Below, in pieces: positions 57,423-64,000 of a stretch of DNA of 64,000 nucleotides. Each line of letters starts with the position of its first letter. Position 1 is the stretch's first letter. The notes beneath the pieces were generated by a model. It saw nothing but the letters and a program-made list of their open reading frames with translations. It was not told where the DNA came from and searched no databases. The stretch lies in NCBI RefSeq assembly GCF_900114785.1, contig NZ_FOUG01000018.1, positions 1-64,000 on the forward strand, read 5' to 3'. This stretch comes from Variovorax sp. OV329. Lineage in GTDB: Bacteria > Pseudomonadota > Gammaproteobacteria > Burkholderiales > Burkholderiaceae_C. A program made the position numbers and the translations under genes.

Positions 57423-59255
57423 TCAGTGCGCTGCGGCGATCTCGTGCCGTGCCCAGCGCAGCCGGATGCTCGTGCCCGTGCCGGGGGTGCTGGAAATCTC
57501 CAGGTCCGCGCCGATGGCCTCGGCCTGTTCCGCCAGGCCCACCAGCCCGTAGTGGCCGGTGGCGTCGGCGCCGGTCTCGAAGCCCACGCCGTCGTCGGCG
57601 ATCTCCAGCTCCACGCTGCCGTCCGCACAACGCCCCAGGCGCATGCGCAGCAGCTGCGCGCCGGCATGCCGCTCGACGTTGCGCAGCATCTCCTCGCACA
57701 TGCGGTAGACGGTCTCGGCCGGCTCGGCGGCGAGGCCGGACAGGCGCGGGTCCAGATGGCAGTCCAGCGCGATGCCCGATCGTTCGGACATCGCCTTGGC
57801 CAACTCGGCCAGTGCCGCCCCCAGGCCCAGGTCGCGCACCGGGTTGCTGCGCAGCGCCTCGATGGCCAGGCGCGCCTCCGACAAGCCTTCGCGCGCAGCC
57901 TGCTCGGCGCGCAGCAGCTCGTCGCTCAGCGCTTCGGGTCTGGAGACCGCAATGCGCTTGAGCACGCGGATCTCGGTGAGCATGGCCATCATCGAGTGCG
58001 CCAGCGTGTCGTGCAGGTCGCGCGCCATGCGCAGGCGCTCGCGCACCACGGCCGCATCGCGCGATTCCTTGGCCAGCCGGCTGATCTCCTCGGTGCGCGC
58101 ACGCACCCGCTCGTCCAGTGCGGCGTTGAGCCGGCGCAGCTCGTCGCGCTCGTCCTGCAGGTTGGCCAGCAGGCGGTCCAGGGCGGTGCCCAGGCGGGCC
58201 GCCTCGTCGCTGCCCGTGGGCACTTCGATGCGCGATGCACTCCCGGCCAGCACCGCATCGGCCGACTGGGCGATGACGCTCACGCGCCGGGTCAGCCGGC
58301 GCGCAACCGCCACGCCGCTGATGGCCGCCACCAGCCCCAGCACGCTGAGCATCAGCGCGATCCGCCATTCGATGGCGGTGGCGAAGGCGGCCACCGATTC
58401 CACCGGCTGCACCACCACCACCTGCCAGCCCAGCCGGCGCAAGGTGCCGTCGGGCGCCTGCGGTGGCGTCGCGATCAGGTGCGGACCGCCGCCCTGCAGC
58501 CGGCGCAGCTGGATGCGCGCGGGCAGGTCGGAGCCGTCGTTGCCGAGGTTGGCTACCCGCCGGTCGAAGGGCGCGAGCGGCTCGCCGACATCGCGCCAGC
58601 GCTTTCCCACCAGGGCACGCGGCCCCTCGCGCACGATGCCGTCGCGGTCGATCAGCAGCCACTCGCCCGGCGAGGCGCGCATGCTGGACACCAGCGCCTG
58701 CACCCAGCGCCATTCCAGCTGGGCGGCGACCACGCCGACGATGGCGCCGTCGGCATTGGTCATGGGCGCGGTGAGCTTCAGGAAGTGCTCGCGCGGCGAG
58801 CGGCCTTCCTCGATCCACGCGACGTCCAGACCCTGTGACATCCAGGCGTGCTGGAAGACGTTCTGGCCGACGACGTTCTCGTCGGTGGCGCCGACGATGA
58901 AGCCGTCGGCATCGGTGACGGCCAGCCAGATCAGGTCGGGCACGCCGCGGCGAACGGCCTGCAGCGAGCGCTTGAGGTTCTCGCGGTCGCTGCGCTGCAC
59001 GTCTTCGGACAGCATGGTCGCGACCACGCTCACCGATTGCAGGCGCAGGAGGAGGGCGGTGTCCAGCTCGGCGCTGACGTGTTCGCCCGCGGCCTCGAGC
59101 CGCCGTGCGTACTGCTCCAGCAGCGTCGAGCGCACGAAGGAACTCAGCCACAGGTTGGCCGCCAGCGCCAGGCACATGGCCAGGGCGACGAGCAGCCAGC
59201 CCACGGCCGCCGCCAGGCTGCGCCTGGGGTCGATGCGCCGCAGCAGGGCCTTCAT
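57423..59255 (-). CDS. Sensor histidine kinase, NarX/DegS-like output with Cache-type sensor
   Basis: The 610-residue protein has one membrane helix near 15-40, a periplasmic sensor of about 250 residues (VPDLIWLAVTDADGFIVGAT and EWLLIDRDGIV fit a double-Cache fold), a second helix near 310-330, a HAMP linker and a HisKA_3 dimerisation domain with ARDLHDTLAHS (phosphorylated His). The HATPase follows, with MCEEMLRNVERHA, DDGVGF and GTGTSIRLRW. Start 59255 follows from the first helix. Such kinases normally pair with a LuxR-type regulator, but none is adjacent. It is divergent from an oxalate/formate-type transporter, so it may sense a dicarboxylate. Confidence 0.88.
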   Translation of the reverse strand: MKALLRRIDPRRSLAAAVGWLLVALAMCLALAANLWLSSFVRSTLLEQYARRLEAAGEHVSAELDTALLLRLQSVSVVATMLSEDVQRSDRENLKRSLQAVRRGVPDLIWLAVTDADGFIVGATDENVVGQNVFQHAWMSQGLDVAWIEEGRSPREHFLKLTAPMTNADGAIVGVVAAQLEWRWVQALVSSMRASPGEWLLIDRDGIVREGPRALVGKRWRDVGEPLAPFDRRVANLGNDGSDLPARIQLRRLQGGGPHLIATPPQAPDGTLRRLGWQVVVVQPVESVAAFATAIEWRIALMLSVLGLVAAISGVAVARRLTRRVSVIAQSADAVLAGSASRIEVPTGSDEAARLGTALDRLLANLQDERDELRRLNAALDERVRARTEEISRLAKESRDAAVVRERLRMARDLHDTLAHSMMAMLTEIRVLKRIAVSRPEALSDELLRAEQAAREGLSEARLAIEALRSNPVRDLGLGAALAELAKAMSERSGIALDCHLDPRLSGLAAEPAETVYRMCEEMLRNVERHAGAQLLRMRLGRCADGSVELEIADDGVGFETGADATGHYGLVGLAEQAEAIGADLEISSTPGTGTSIRLRWARHEIAAAH

Positions 59256-59360
59256 GGCCGGGGCCTCGCGGAGCGGGTCCGCGGCCGGTGCTGCAGGGTG
59301 GGGGACTGGGTTCGGTGATTCATGCCTGGCGCATTGTTGCAAGGCGCCGGCCCTGGAGGC

Positions 59361-59376
59361 CATGACTTTGGTCATG
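59361..59376. promoter_or_regulatory. Inverted repeat CATGAC-TTTG-GTCATG
   Basis: This six-base perfect dyad lies in the 307-base divergent region between the sensor kinase and the MFS transporter. It is a candidate site for the missing response regulator. The rest of the region holds no gene that I can support. Confidence 0.4.
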
Positions 59377-59562
59377 AGTGCTTCCCCTGATTCATTGGGG
59401 TTTGTCTCGATCCGGCGCGTGACTTCCGGCAGGCGCGCGCAAGGGCGATCGCGCCCAAAGTTCACCCATCGCGAGCCAGGCCTTTCCCGACCGGCTTTCT
59501 TCCCAACCCACGCGCCGCAACGCGATCGGCGTGAGACCACATCAGCACGGAGACAAGAGCGC

Positions 59563-60903
59563 ATGAACACCGCCCCTATCGAGCACGGCGCCAGCAACGG
59601 CCAGCCAGTGCGCTGGTCAGACAACCGATGGCTGCAGCTGGTCGTCGGCATCGTCTGCATGATCGCGACCGCCAACATCCAGTACGCGTGGACGCTGTTC
59701 GTCCCCGAGATCCAGGGCAAGTTCGGCTGGGAGCGCGCCTCCATCCAGGTCGCCTTCACCATCTTCGTGCTGGTGCAGACCTGGCTGGCGCCCATCGAGG
59801 GCTACTTCATCGACAAGTTCGGGCCGCGCATGATCGTGGCCTTCGGCGCGGTGTTCATCGGCGCGGCCTGGGTCATCAACTCGCAGGCCACCTCGCTGCT
59901 GGGCTTCTACATCGGTGCGGCCATCGGCGGCATCGGCGTGGGCTCGATCTACGCCACCTGCATCAACAACGCGCTCAAGTGGTTCCCCGACCGCCGCGGC
60001 CTGGCGGTGGGCCTGACGGCCGGTGGCTACGGTGCCGGCTCGGCCGCCACCATCCTGCCGATCGCCTCGATGATCGAATCGTCCGGCTTCCAGCAGGCCT
60101 TCCTGTTCTTCGGCCTGCTGCAGGGCTCGCTGGCCTTCGCTGCCGCCTGGTTCCTGCGTGCCCCCAAGGGTGGCGAGATGCGCGTGGTTTCGGGCAAGCT
60201 CAACCAGAGCCGCCGCGACTACACGCTGGGCGAGGCCCTGCGCACCAAGCTGTTCTGGCTGATGCTGCTGATGTTCGCCTGCGTGGTCACCGGCGGCATG
60301 ATGGCCGTGGCGCAACTGGGCGTGATCGCACAGGACCTGGGCGTGAAGAACTTCAAGGTCGACCTGTACTTCATCACCATGGCCGCGCTGCCGCTGGCGC
60401 TGATGCTCGACCGCATCATGAACGGCATCTCGCGTCCCTTGTTCGGCTGGGTGTCTGACCACATCGGCCGCGAGAAGACGATGGTGATCGCCTTCACGCT
60501 GGAAGGCGTGGGCATCATCGCGCTGGGCTACTTCGGCCACAACCCCTGGGCCTTCCTGATCCTGTCGGGCGTGGTGTTCCTGGCCTGGGGCGAGGTGTAT
60601 TCGCTGTTCTCGGCACTGGCCGGCGACGCCTTCGGCACCAAGCACATCGGCAAGATCTACGGCGTGCTGTACTGCGCCAAGGGCATCGGCGCGCTGTTCG
60701 TGCCGCTGGGCAACCTGATGATGGAAGCCACCGGCACCTGGTCCACCGTGCTCTACACCGTGGCGGGGCTGGATCTCTTCGCCGCCTTCCTGGCCATCGT
60801 GGCACTGCGGCCGATGCTGAAGGCGCACGTGGCGGACAGCAAGCTGCCGCCGCCGGAGCAGCCGCCGCGTGCACCAATGAACGGGCTGGCCACGGCCGGC
60901 TGA
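59563..60903 (+). CDS. oxlT: Oxalate/formate antiporter-type MFS transporter
   Basis: The 446-residue protein has about twelve membrane helices. Family marks include ANIQYAWTLFVPEIQGKFGW at the first helix, IGGIGVGSIYATCINNALKWFPDRRGLAVGL around helices 4-5 and FGWVSDHIGRE in the central loop, the pattern of OxlT-like carriers. It exchanges small carboxylates such as oxalate and formate; the real substrate may differ. It has its own promoter region and a strong terminator downstream. Confidence 0.87.
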   Translation: MNTAPIEHGASNGQPVRWSDNRWLQLVVGIVCMIATANIQYAWTLFVPEIQGKFGWERASIQVAFTIFVLVQTWLAPIEGYFIDKFGPRMIVAFGAVFIGAAWVINSQATSLLGFYIGAAIGGIGVGSIYATCINNALKWFPDRRGLAVGLTAGGYGAGSAATILPIASMIESSGFQQAFLFFGLLQGSLAFAAAWFLRAPKGGEMRVVSGKLNQSRRDYTLGEALRTKLFWLMLLMFACVVTGGMMAVAQLGVIAQDLGVKNFKVDLYFITMAALPLALMLDRIMNGISRPLFGWVSDHIGREKTMVIAFTLEGVGIIALGYFGHNPWAFLILSGVVFLAWGEVYSLFSALAGDAFGTKHIGKIYGVLYCAKGIGALFVPLGNLMMEATGTWSTVLYTVAGLDLFAAFLAIVALRPMLKAHVADSKLPPPEQPPRAPMNGLATAG

Positions 60904-60940
60904 CAACGGAATCTGTCACCCCCGGGCACGGGGGCTTTCG

Positions 60941-60973
60941 CGGCGCGCAGCCCTGGCTGCGCGCCGCTTTTTT
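60941..60973 (+). terminator. Rho-independent terminator after the MFS gene
   Basis: Perfect arms GGCGCGCAGCC (60942-60952) and GGCTGCGCGCC (60955-60965), extended by a C-G pair, are followed by GC and six T. A weaker CCCCC/GGGGG hairpin with CTTT lies just before, at 60919-60937. Confidence 0.88.
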
Positions 60974-61007
60974 CGCTTCTGCCCTGGCGAGTCGCTGGCA
61001 TACTGCG

Positions 61008-61100
61008 CGGGTCGCGTCTGCAAGGATGCGACCGGGTTTGGAAGCCCGCAGCGTTTTTAGAAGGTGAAGCCGCAGTTGCCTATTGGCCTGTGGCTTTTTC
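61008..61100 (+). ncRNA. Candidate small structured RNA with terminal hairpin
   Basis: After the MFS terminator there are three successive hairpins: GGTCGC/GCGACC (61010-61033), CGGGTTT/AAGCCCG (61033-61048, then GCGTTTTT) and AAGCCGCAG/CTGTGGCTT (61067-61096) with a nested GCC-TATT-GGC, followed by TTTTTC. CATACT at about 61000-61004 could be a -10. This reads as an independent short transcript. I cannot assign a family with certainty. Confidence 0.4.
61067..61100 (+). terminator. Terminator-like hairpin of the candidate RNA
   Basis: A nine-base stem AAGCCGCAG/CTGTGGCTT (one G-T pair) with an inner GCC/GGC helix is followed by five T. It could end a short transcript or attenuate read-through into the gene at 61263. 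Confidence 0.5.
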
Positions 61101-61262
61101 GCTCGCGCGTCATTTTTTGGCGGCTCGGGCGGGAGGGCGCGAGCCCTGCCGGATATGCCTTCTTGAAAATGCCCGGTCTTCCAACCCGTTCGAGCCGCCG
61201 CCTCCCTTTGGAAGCGGGTGCGGTGGTCTAAGCAAACTGCATTGACCAGGGAGGCCCAAAAA
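61101..61262 (+). other. Structured GC-rich element upstream of a hypothetical gene
   Basis: A hairpin AGGGC-GCGA-GCCCT with a GNRA tetraloop (61134-61147) sits inside an outer GGC/GCC pair, then CCGG blocks at about 61149-61152 and 61172-61176. The layout and wording of the block (GGGAGGGCGCGAGCCC, GCCGG, then CCGGTCTTCCAACCCG) recall short phage-associated elements often mis-annotated as ash or Icd-like genes. That likeness is from memory. No protein is claimed here. Confidence 0.35.
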
Positions 61263-61589
61263 ATGGCCAAGTCAGCCCGCGCACTCACGCGCAAGTCCGG
61301 CAATTCAAAGTCCGACAAGGACGAGTCCGCCGATCGCAAGCCCGAACGCAAGGCTCGAAGCGCCGCCATCCACGCCCTCGACAAGCTGGAGCACCTGCGC
61401 GAGACGCTGCGCGCCTTCGAGTGCCTGCAGGGCTTCCTGACGCCGCAGCATCTTCCGGCCTTCCAGGAAGAGTTCTACGTCGACCCTGGCGAACTGCGGG
61501 CCCTGGTGCGCTGCATCAACGCCGAGACCCGGCGACGGATGCAGGCAGTGGGGGTGGCCATGGAGTCGGTGCGGCAGGCGTTGCACTGA
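61263..61589 (+). CDS. Small hypothetical protein with basic N-terminus
   Basis: The 108-residue soluble protein has a first 35 residues rich in Lys, Arg and Ser (KSARALTRKSGNSKSDKDES), probably disordered. The rest is helical (HALDKLEHLRETLRAFECLQGFLTP...). GGGAGG lies about eight bases before ATG 61263, which I prefer over an in-frame TTG/GTG upstream. No family is recognised. It follows the structured element and could be a nucleic-acid-binding or regulatory small protein; that is a guess. Confidence 0.65.
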   Translation: MAKSARALTRKSGNSKSDKDESADRKPERKARSAAIHALDKLEHLRETLRAFECLQGFLTPQHLPAFQEEFYVDPGELRALVRCINAETRRRMQAVGVAMESVRQALH

Positions 61590-61892
61590 AGGCGCGTGCA
61601 GGCTTGCTTCCCGTTGCCGTCCGCCCCTTAGGCATCTGGAAGGCACAAATTGCGAGCCATTGGTCTTGAACGCGAGTCGCCCTTGAGATGTATCCCAAGC
61701 AAGGCTGTTGGCAACGGTGGTGCTAGTTCAGTTCCTTGTTCTTCCAAACCTTGGAGCCGCCCAGGGCCCCCCGCCTGGAGGCCCTTCTTTGGCAGTGCCA
61801 GCGCCGACACGACGCAGTCGACCGTACTCACATTCGACACGTGGAATCGACGGCACCGGCCCCGGCCCGCAGGCCTCGGCGCGCTTTTTGCG
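61590..61892. other. Intergenic stretch between hypothetical gene and LysR gene
   Basis: About 300 bases lie between convergent genes. A GGGCC/GGCCC hairpin at 61764-61784 followed by TTCTTT may be a weak terminator for the rightward gene. No gene is supported. Confidence 0.4.
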
Positions 61893-62771
61893 TCAACTTT
61901 TCGCAGATTTCTTAAGCGCGCTTGAGAGCAGTTCGGCAACCGCCTGGACCCTGGCCGTCCTGCGCAGGTCTGGATGCATGACGAGCCAGACTTGGTAGTC
62001 GGTCGCTCTTCGGCGCTGCGGCCACACTCGAACCAAGCCCTCCCGTTCCCCCATCCACAGGGGCATCTCGCCAACGCCTATGCCCGCAGCGACGGCTTTC
62101 CTGACCAGGAAGCTCGAGTTGACGGCCAAGGCGATCCTCCCTTGGCGGGCTGGTACGTCGGCCATGCTCAGGAACTGCGCTTGCTCGAGATAAGGTTTGT
62201 AGGCGACCAGTTGGTGACCTGCAAAATCGCCGTTGACAGGAGGCTCGCCGTAGCGCCGGAGGTATGTTTCGCTGGCGAACAGGCCCACCGGCCAATTCAC
62301 TACGCGCCGAATGATCAGGTCCGGCGCGTCTGGTTGGACATTGCGGAAGGCAAGGTCGGCCTGGCGCTTCGTCAAACTCAGAATCTGGGTAGACACCTCG
62401 AGGTCCACTCGAATGCCGGGATGTGACTGTGGCATCAATGCAAGCGCCGGCATCAGGAAATCGACCGCAATGGAGTCCGTGCTGGTCACTCGCACGAGCC
62501 CGCCCAACTTGGCATCGTGTCCCTCGACCTTCGACCGAAGGTCGAGGGCCGCCTGCTCCATGCGGCGCGCGGCGGAAAACGCAGATTCGCCCGCAGGCGT
62601 GAGCAAGTAGCCGTCGCTCGATCGGAAGAAGAGCGTTACGCCCAGTGCGGCCTCAAGCGCGTTCAGCCTCCTGCCCACCGTAGCCTGGTCCACCGCTAGG
62701 CTGCGGGCAGCCGCGCGCAAGGTCGTCTCCCTGCACAAGGCGAGAAAAATGCGTGCGTCGTCCCAGTTCAT
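61893..62771 (-). CDS. LysR-family transcriptional regulator
   Basis: The 292-residue regulator has the N-terminal winged helix-turn-helix (TTLRAAARSLAVDQATVGRRLNALEAALG) with LFFRSSDGYLLTPAG after it, then a substrate-binding domain from about residue 90. It is divergent from the MFS gene at 62879, and an inverted repeat lies ten bases in front of its own start. It most likely regulates that transporter. The inducer is unknown. Confidence 0.92.
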   Translation of the reverse strand: MNWDDARIFLALCRETTLRAAARSLAVDQATVGRRLNALEAALGVTLFFRSSDGYLLTPAGESAFSAARRMEQAALDLRSKVEGHDAKLGGLVRVTSTDSIAVDFLMPALALMPQSHPGIRVDLEVSTQILSLTKRQADLAFRNVQPDAPDLIIRRVVNWPVGLFASETYLRRYGEPPVNGDFAGHQLVAYKPYLEQAQFLSMADVPARQGRIALAVNSSFLVRKAVAAGIGVGEMPLWMGEREGLVRVWPQRRRATDYQVWLVMHPDLRRTARVQAVAELLSSALKKSAKS

Positions 62772-62780
62772 ACGAGGTAT

Positions 62781-62798
62781 TGATGCATTTATGCATCA
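62781..62798. promoter_or_regulatory. LysR-type operator TGATGCATTTATGCATCA
   Basis: Seven-base perfect arms TGATGCA and TGCATCA are separated by TTTA. The site lies just upstream of the LysR start in the 107-base divergent region, as expected for autoregulation and control of the MFS gene. Confidence 0.6.
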
Positions 62799-62878
62799 GT
62801 CTACTGCGTTGCTGCTGCGTTTTGAACTGGCTTTGCAGCCTAACCTTGTTCGAACCAAAGCAACTATGAGGAACGACA

Positions 62879-64000
62879 GTGACTTTGAATTCATCATCCG
62901 GGTCGTCCGGCCCAGCTTCGCATTGGCGGGTGGTCGGAGCAGGTCTTGCGGCGAGCCTGGTCGGCATCGGATTGGCACGCTTCGCCTATACACCGTTGCT
63001 GCCCGTGATGATCGATGCAGGGTGGTTTGACGCGCCTGTCGCTGCCTTCCTTGGAGCCGCAAACCTCGCCGGATACCTCGTCGGCGCACTGGCTGGCAGG
63101 CGACTGGCGCTCGCAAACAGTTCGCAAGGCGTGATGCGCTTGATGATGTTGCTGGCGACAGTGTCTTTCATCGCCTGCGCGTTTCCGCTCTCGGCCGCGT
63201 GGTTCTTCATATGGCGGCTCCTGTCTGGCGTTGCAGGTGGAGCAATCATGGTGCTGGTTTCCTCGCTCGTGCTCCCCAGGGTGCCTTCGGCACAGAAGGG
63301 ACTTGCCAGTGGCGCCATCTTCCTTGGCATTGGAATCGGCATCATCGTCTCTGGAACTTTGGTGCCGGTGATGTTGCGCGTCAGCCTTCAGGCAACTTGG
63401 CTGGCGGTGGGGTTTGTTGCGATGGTGCTGACGGTGGCTAGCTGGCGCGCGTGGCCGAACGAGAACGGCGCAACGAATTCGGGCGCCCCTGCGGCACCGC
63501 GTCCTCTCCGTCTTGCTGCGCCGATGCGCACCCTGCTTGTGCAGTACGCGCTGATCGCATTTGGCCTGGTGCCGGAAATGCTGTTCCTCGTGGACCATGT
63601 CGTGCGCTCACTTCACAAGGGGCCTGCGTTAGCCTCGCAAGTGTGGATTGCGTACGGTATCGGGGCCGCGGTCGGGCCAATGCTTTACGGCATCGCTGCC
63701 CACCACTACGGCGCGCGGGTGACCATCCGGACAGCGCTCGTCGTCCAGATTTTGGCGGCAGGTGCACTTATCGCATCCGGCGGAACCGCAGAAATCCTGG
63801 CGCTTGCCCTCGCAATTGGCTCGTTCCCGGCAGGCGTGGTTCCGGCGGCCTTGGCACGCGTTCACGAATACTTCGAGGACCACGACGCGCGGCAACGAAT
63901 GTGGGGCCTCGCGACCGTCAGTTTCGCCTTCATGCAGGCCGCCAGCGGTTACTTCTACTCAAGCCTCTACCAGGCAACGCATGGGAGGCACGTGATTCTG
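62879..64000 (+). CDS. YbfB/YjiJ-family MFS transporter (partial, 3' end outside window)
   Basis: At least 374 codons are open from a GTG at 62879, which has GAGGA six bases upstream; the frame is still open at the window end. The first helix region VVGAGLAASLVGIGLARFAYTP and the following LPVMIDAGWFDAPVAAFLGAANLAGYLVGALAG are characteristic of the YbfB/YjiJ group of MFS proteins. About eleven membrane helices are visible so far, so only a short tail should be missing. Substrate unknown; probably controlled by the divergent LysR protein. Confidence 0.88.
   Translation, partial: MTLNSSSGSSGPASHWRVVGAGLAASLVGIGLARFAYTPLLPVMIDAGWFDAPVAAFLGAANLAGYLVGALAGRRLALANSSQGVMRLMMLLATVSFIACAFPLSAAWFFIWRLLSGVAGGAIMVLVSSLVLPRVPSAQKGLASGAIFLGIGIGIIVSGTLVPVMLRVSLQATWLAVGFVAMVLTVASWRAWPNENGATNSGAPAAPRPLRLAAPMRTLLVQYALIAFGLVPEMLFLVDHVVRSLHKGPALASQVWIAYGIGAAVGPMLYGIAAHHYGARVTIRTALVVQILAAGALIASGGTAEILALALAIGSFPAGVVPAALARVHEYFEDHDARQRMWGLATVSFAFMQAASGYFYSSLYQATHGRHVIL

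Noticed and set aside
1..64000. Prophage, insertion sequence, integrative element or CRISPR array
   Set aside because: No integrase, transposase, terminase, capsid (other than encapsulin) or spaced direct repeats were seen on either strand.

Overview
The window looks like a chromosome segment of a high-GC betaproteobacterium of the Burkholderiales, most likely Comamonadaceae and close to Variovorax. The basis is composition, codon use, and typical gene types: a DUF3422 protein, a TctA/TctB pair, NodT-type efflux, and many taurine/sulfonate-type ABC importers. This placement is inferred from the reading, not from a search. No rRNA, convincing tRNA, insertion sequence, integrase or CRISPR array was seen.

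Left part (1-16 kb): a serine/threonine kinase, OmpA-like lipoprotein and small hypothetical protein in one leftward operon; a beta-lactamase-fold serine hydrolase and a small lipoprotein; a GNAT acetyltransferase; an SDR oxidoreductase; and a tripartite RND efflux system (permease, adaptor, TetR repressor, divergent outer-membrane factor). A 0.6-kb stretch without a convincing gene follows, then a SLAC1-type anion channel.

Middle part (16-56 kb): an unusually dense organosulfur region. It holds four separate taurine/sulfonate/nitrate-type ABC importers (16.2-23.6, 28.5-32.1, 42.0-45.7 and 53.2-56.0 kb). With them are a sulfatase, two LLM flavin monooxygenases (plus the 3' scrap of a third), an SfnB/DszC-like flavoprotein, two TauD-family dioxygenases, an MsuE-like FMN reductase, a metal-dependent amidohydrolase and a four-repeat rhodanese. 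At its heart (47.4-52.1 kb) is an operon of rhodanese, serine acetyltransferase (EpsC), XRE regulator, Family 2A encapsulin shell protein and cysteine desulfurase with a long disordered N-terminal cargo domain. This is a sulfur-handling protein nanocompartment. Seven operon heads in the region share one promoter layout (TT-starting -35 preceded by TC-rich bases, exactly 17 bp, then a -10 that is TAnnnT in six of seven), which suggests one regulon. Genes not obviously about sulfur are interleaved: a methyltransferase, MarR/TctBA, DUF3422, a fatty-acid desaturase and an MFS transporter.

Right part (56-64 kb): a CHRD lipoprotein, a PAP2 phosphatase, a sensor kinase with no response regulator beside it, an oxalate/formate-type MFS transporter followed by a strong terminator, a structured probably non-coding element, a small hypothetical protein, and a LysR regulator divergent from a YbfB/YjiJ-type MFS transporter that runs off the window end.

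Inferred working model: importers bring in sulfonates and sulfate esters; FMN reductase, LLM monooxygenases, TauD enzymes and the sulfatase release sulfite or sulfate; EpsC makes O-acetylserine for cysteine synthesis; and the encapsulated desulfurase with rhodanese turns cysteine sulfur into a stored or transferable form.
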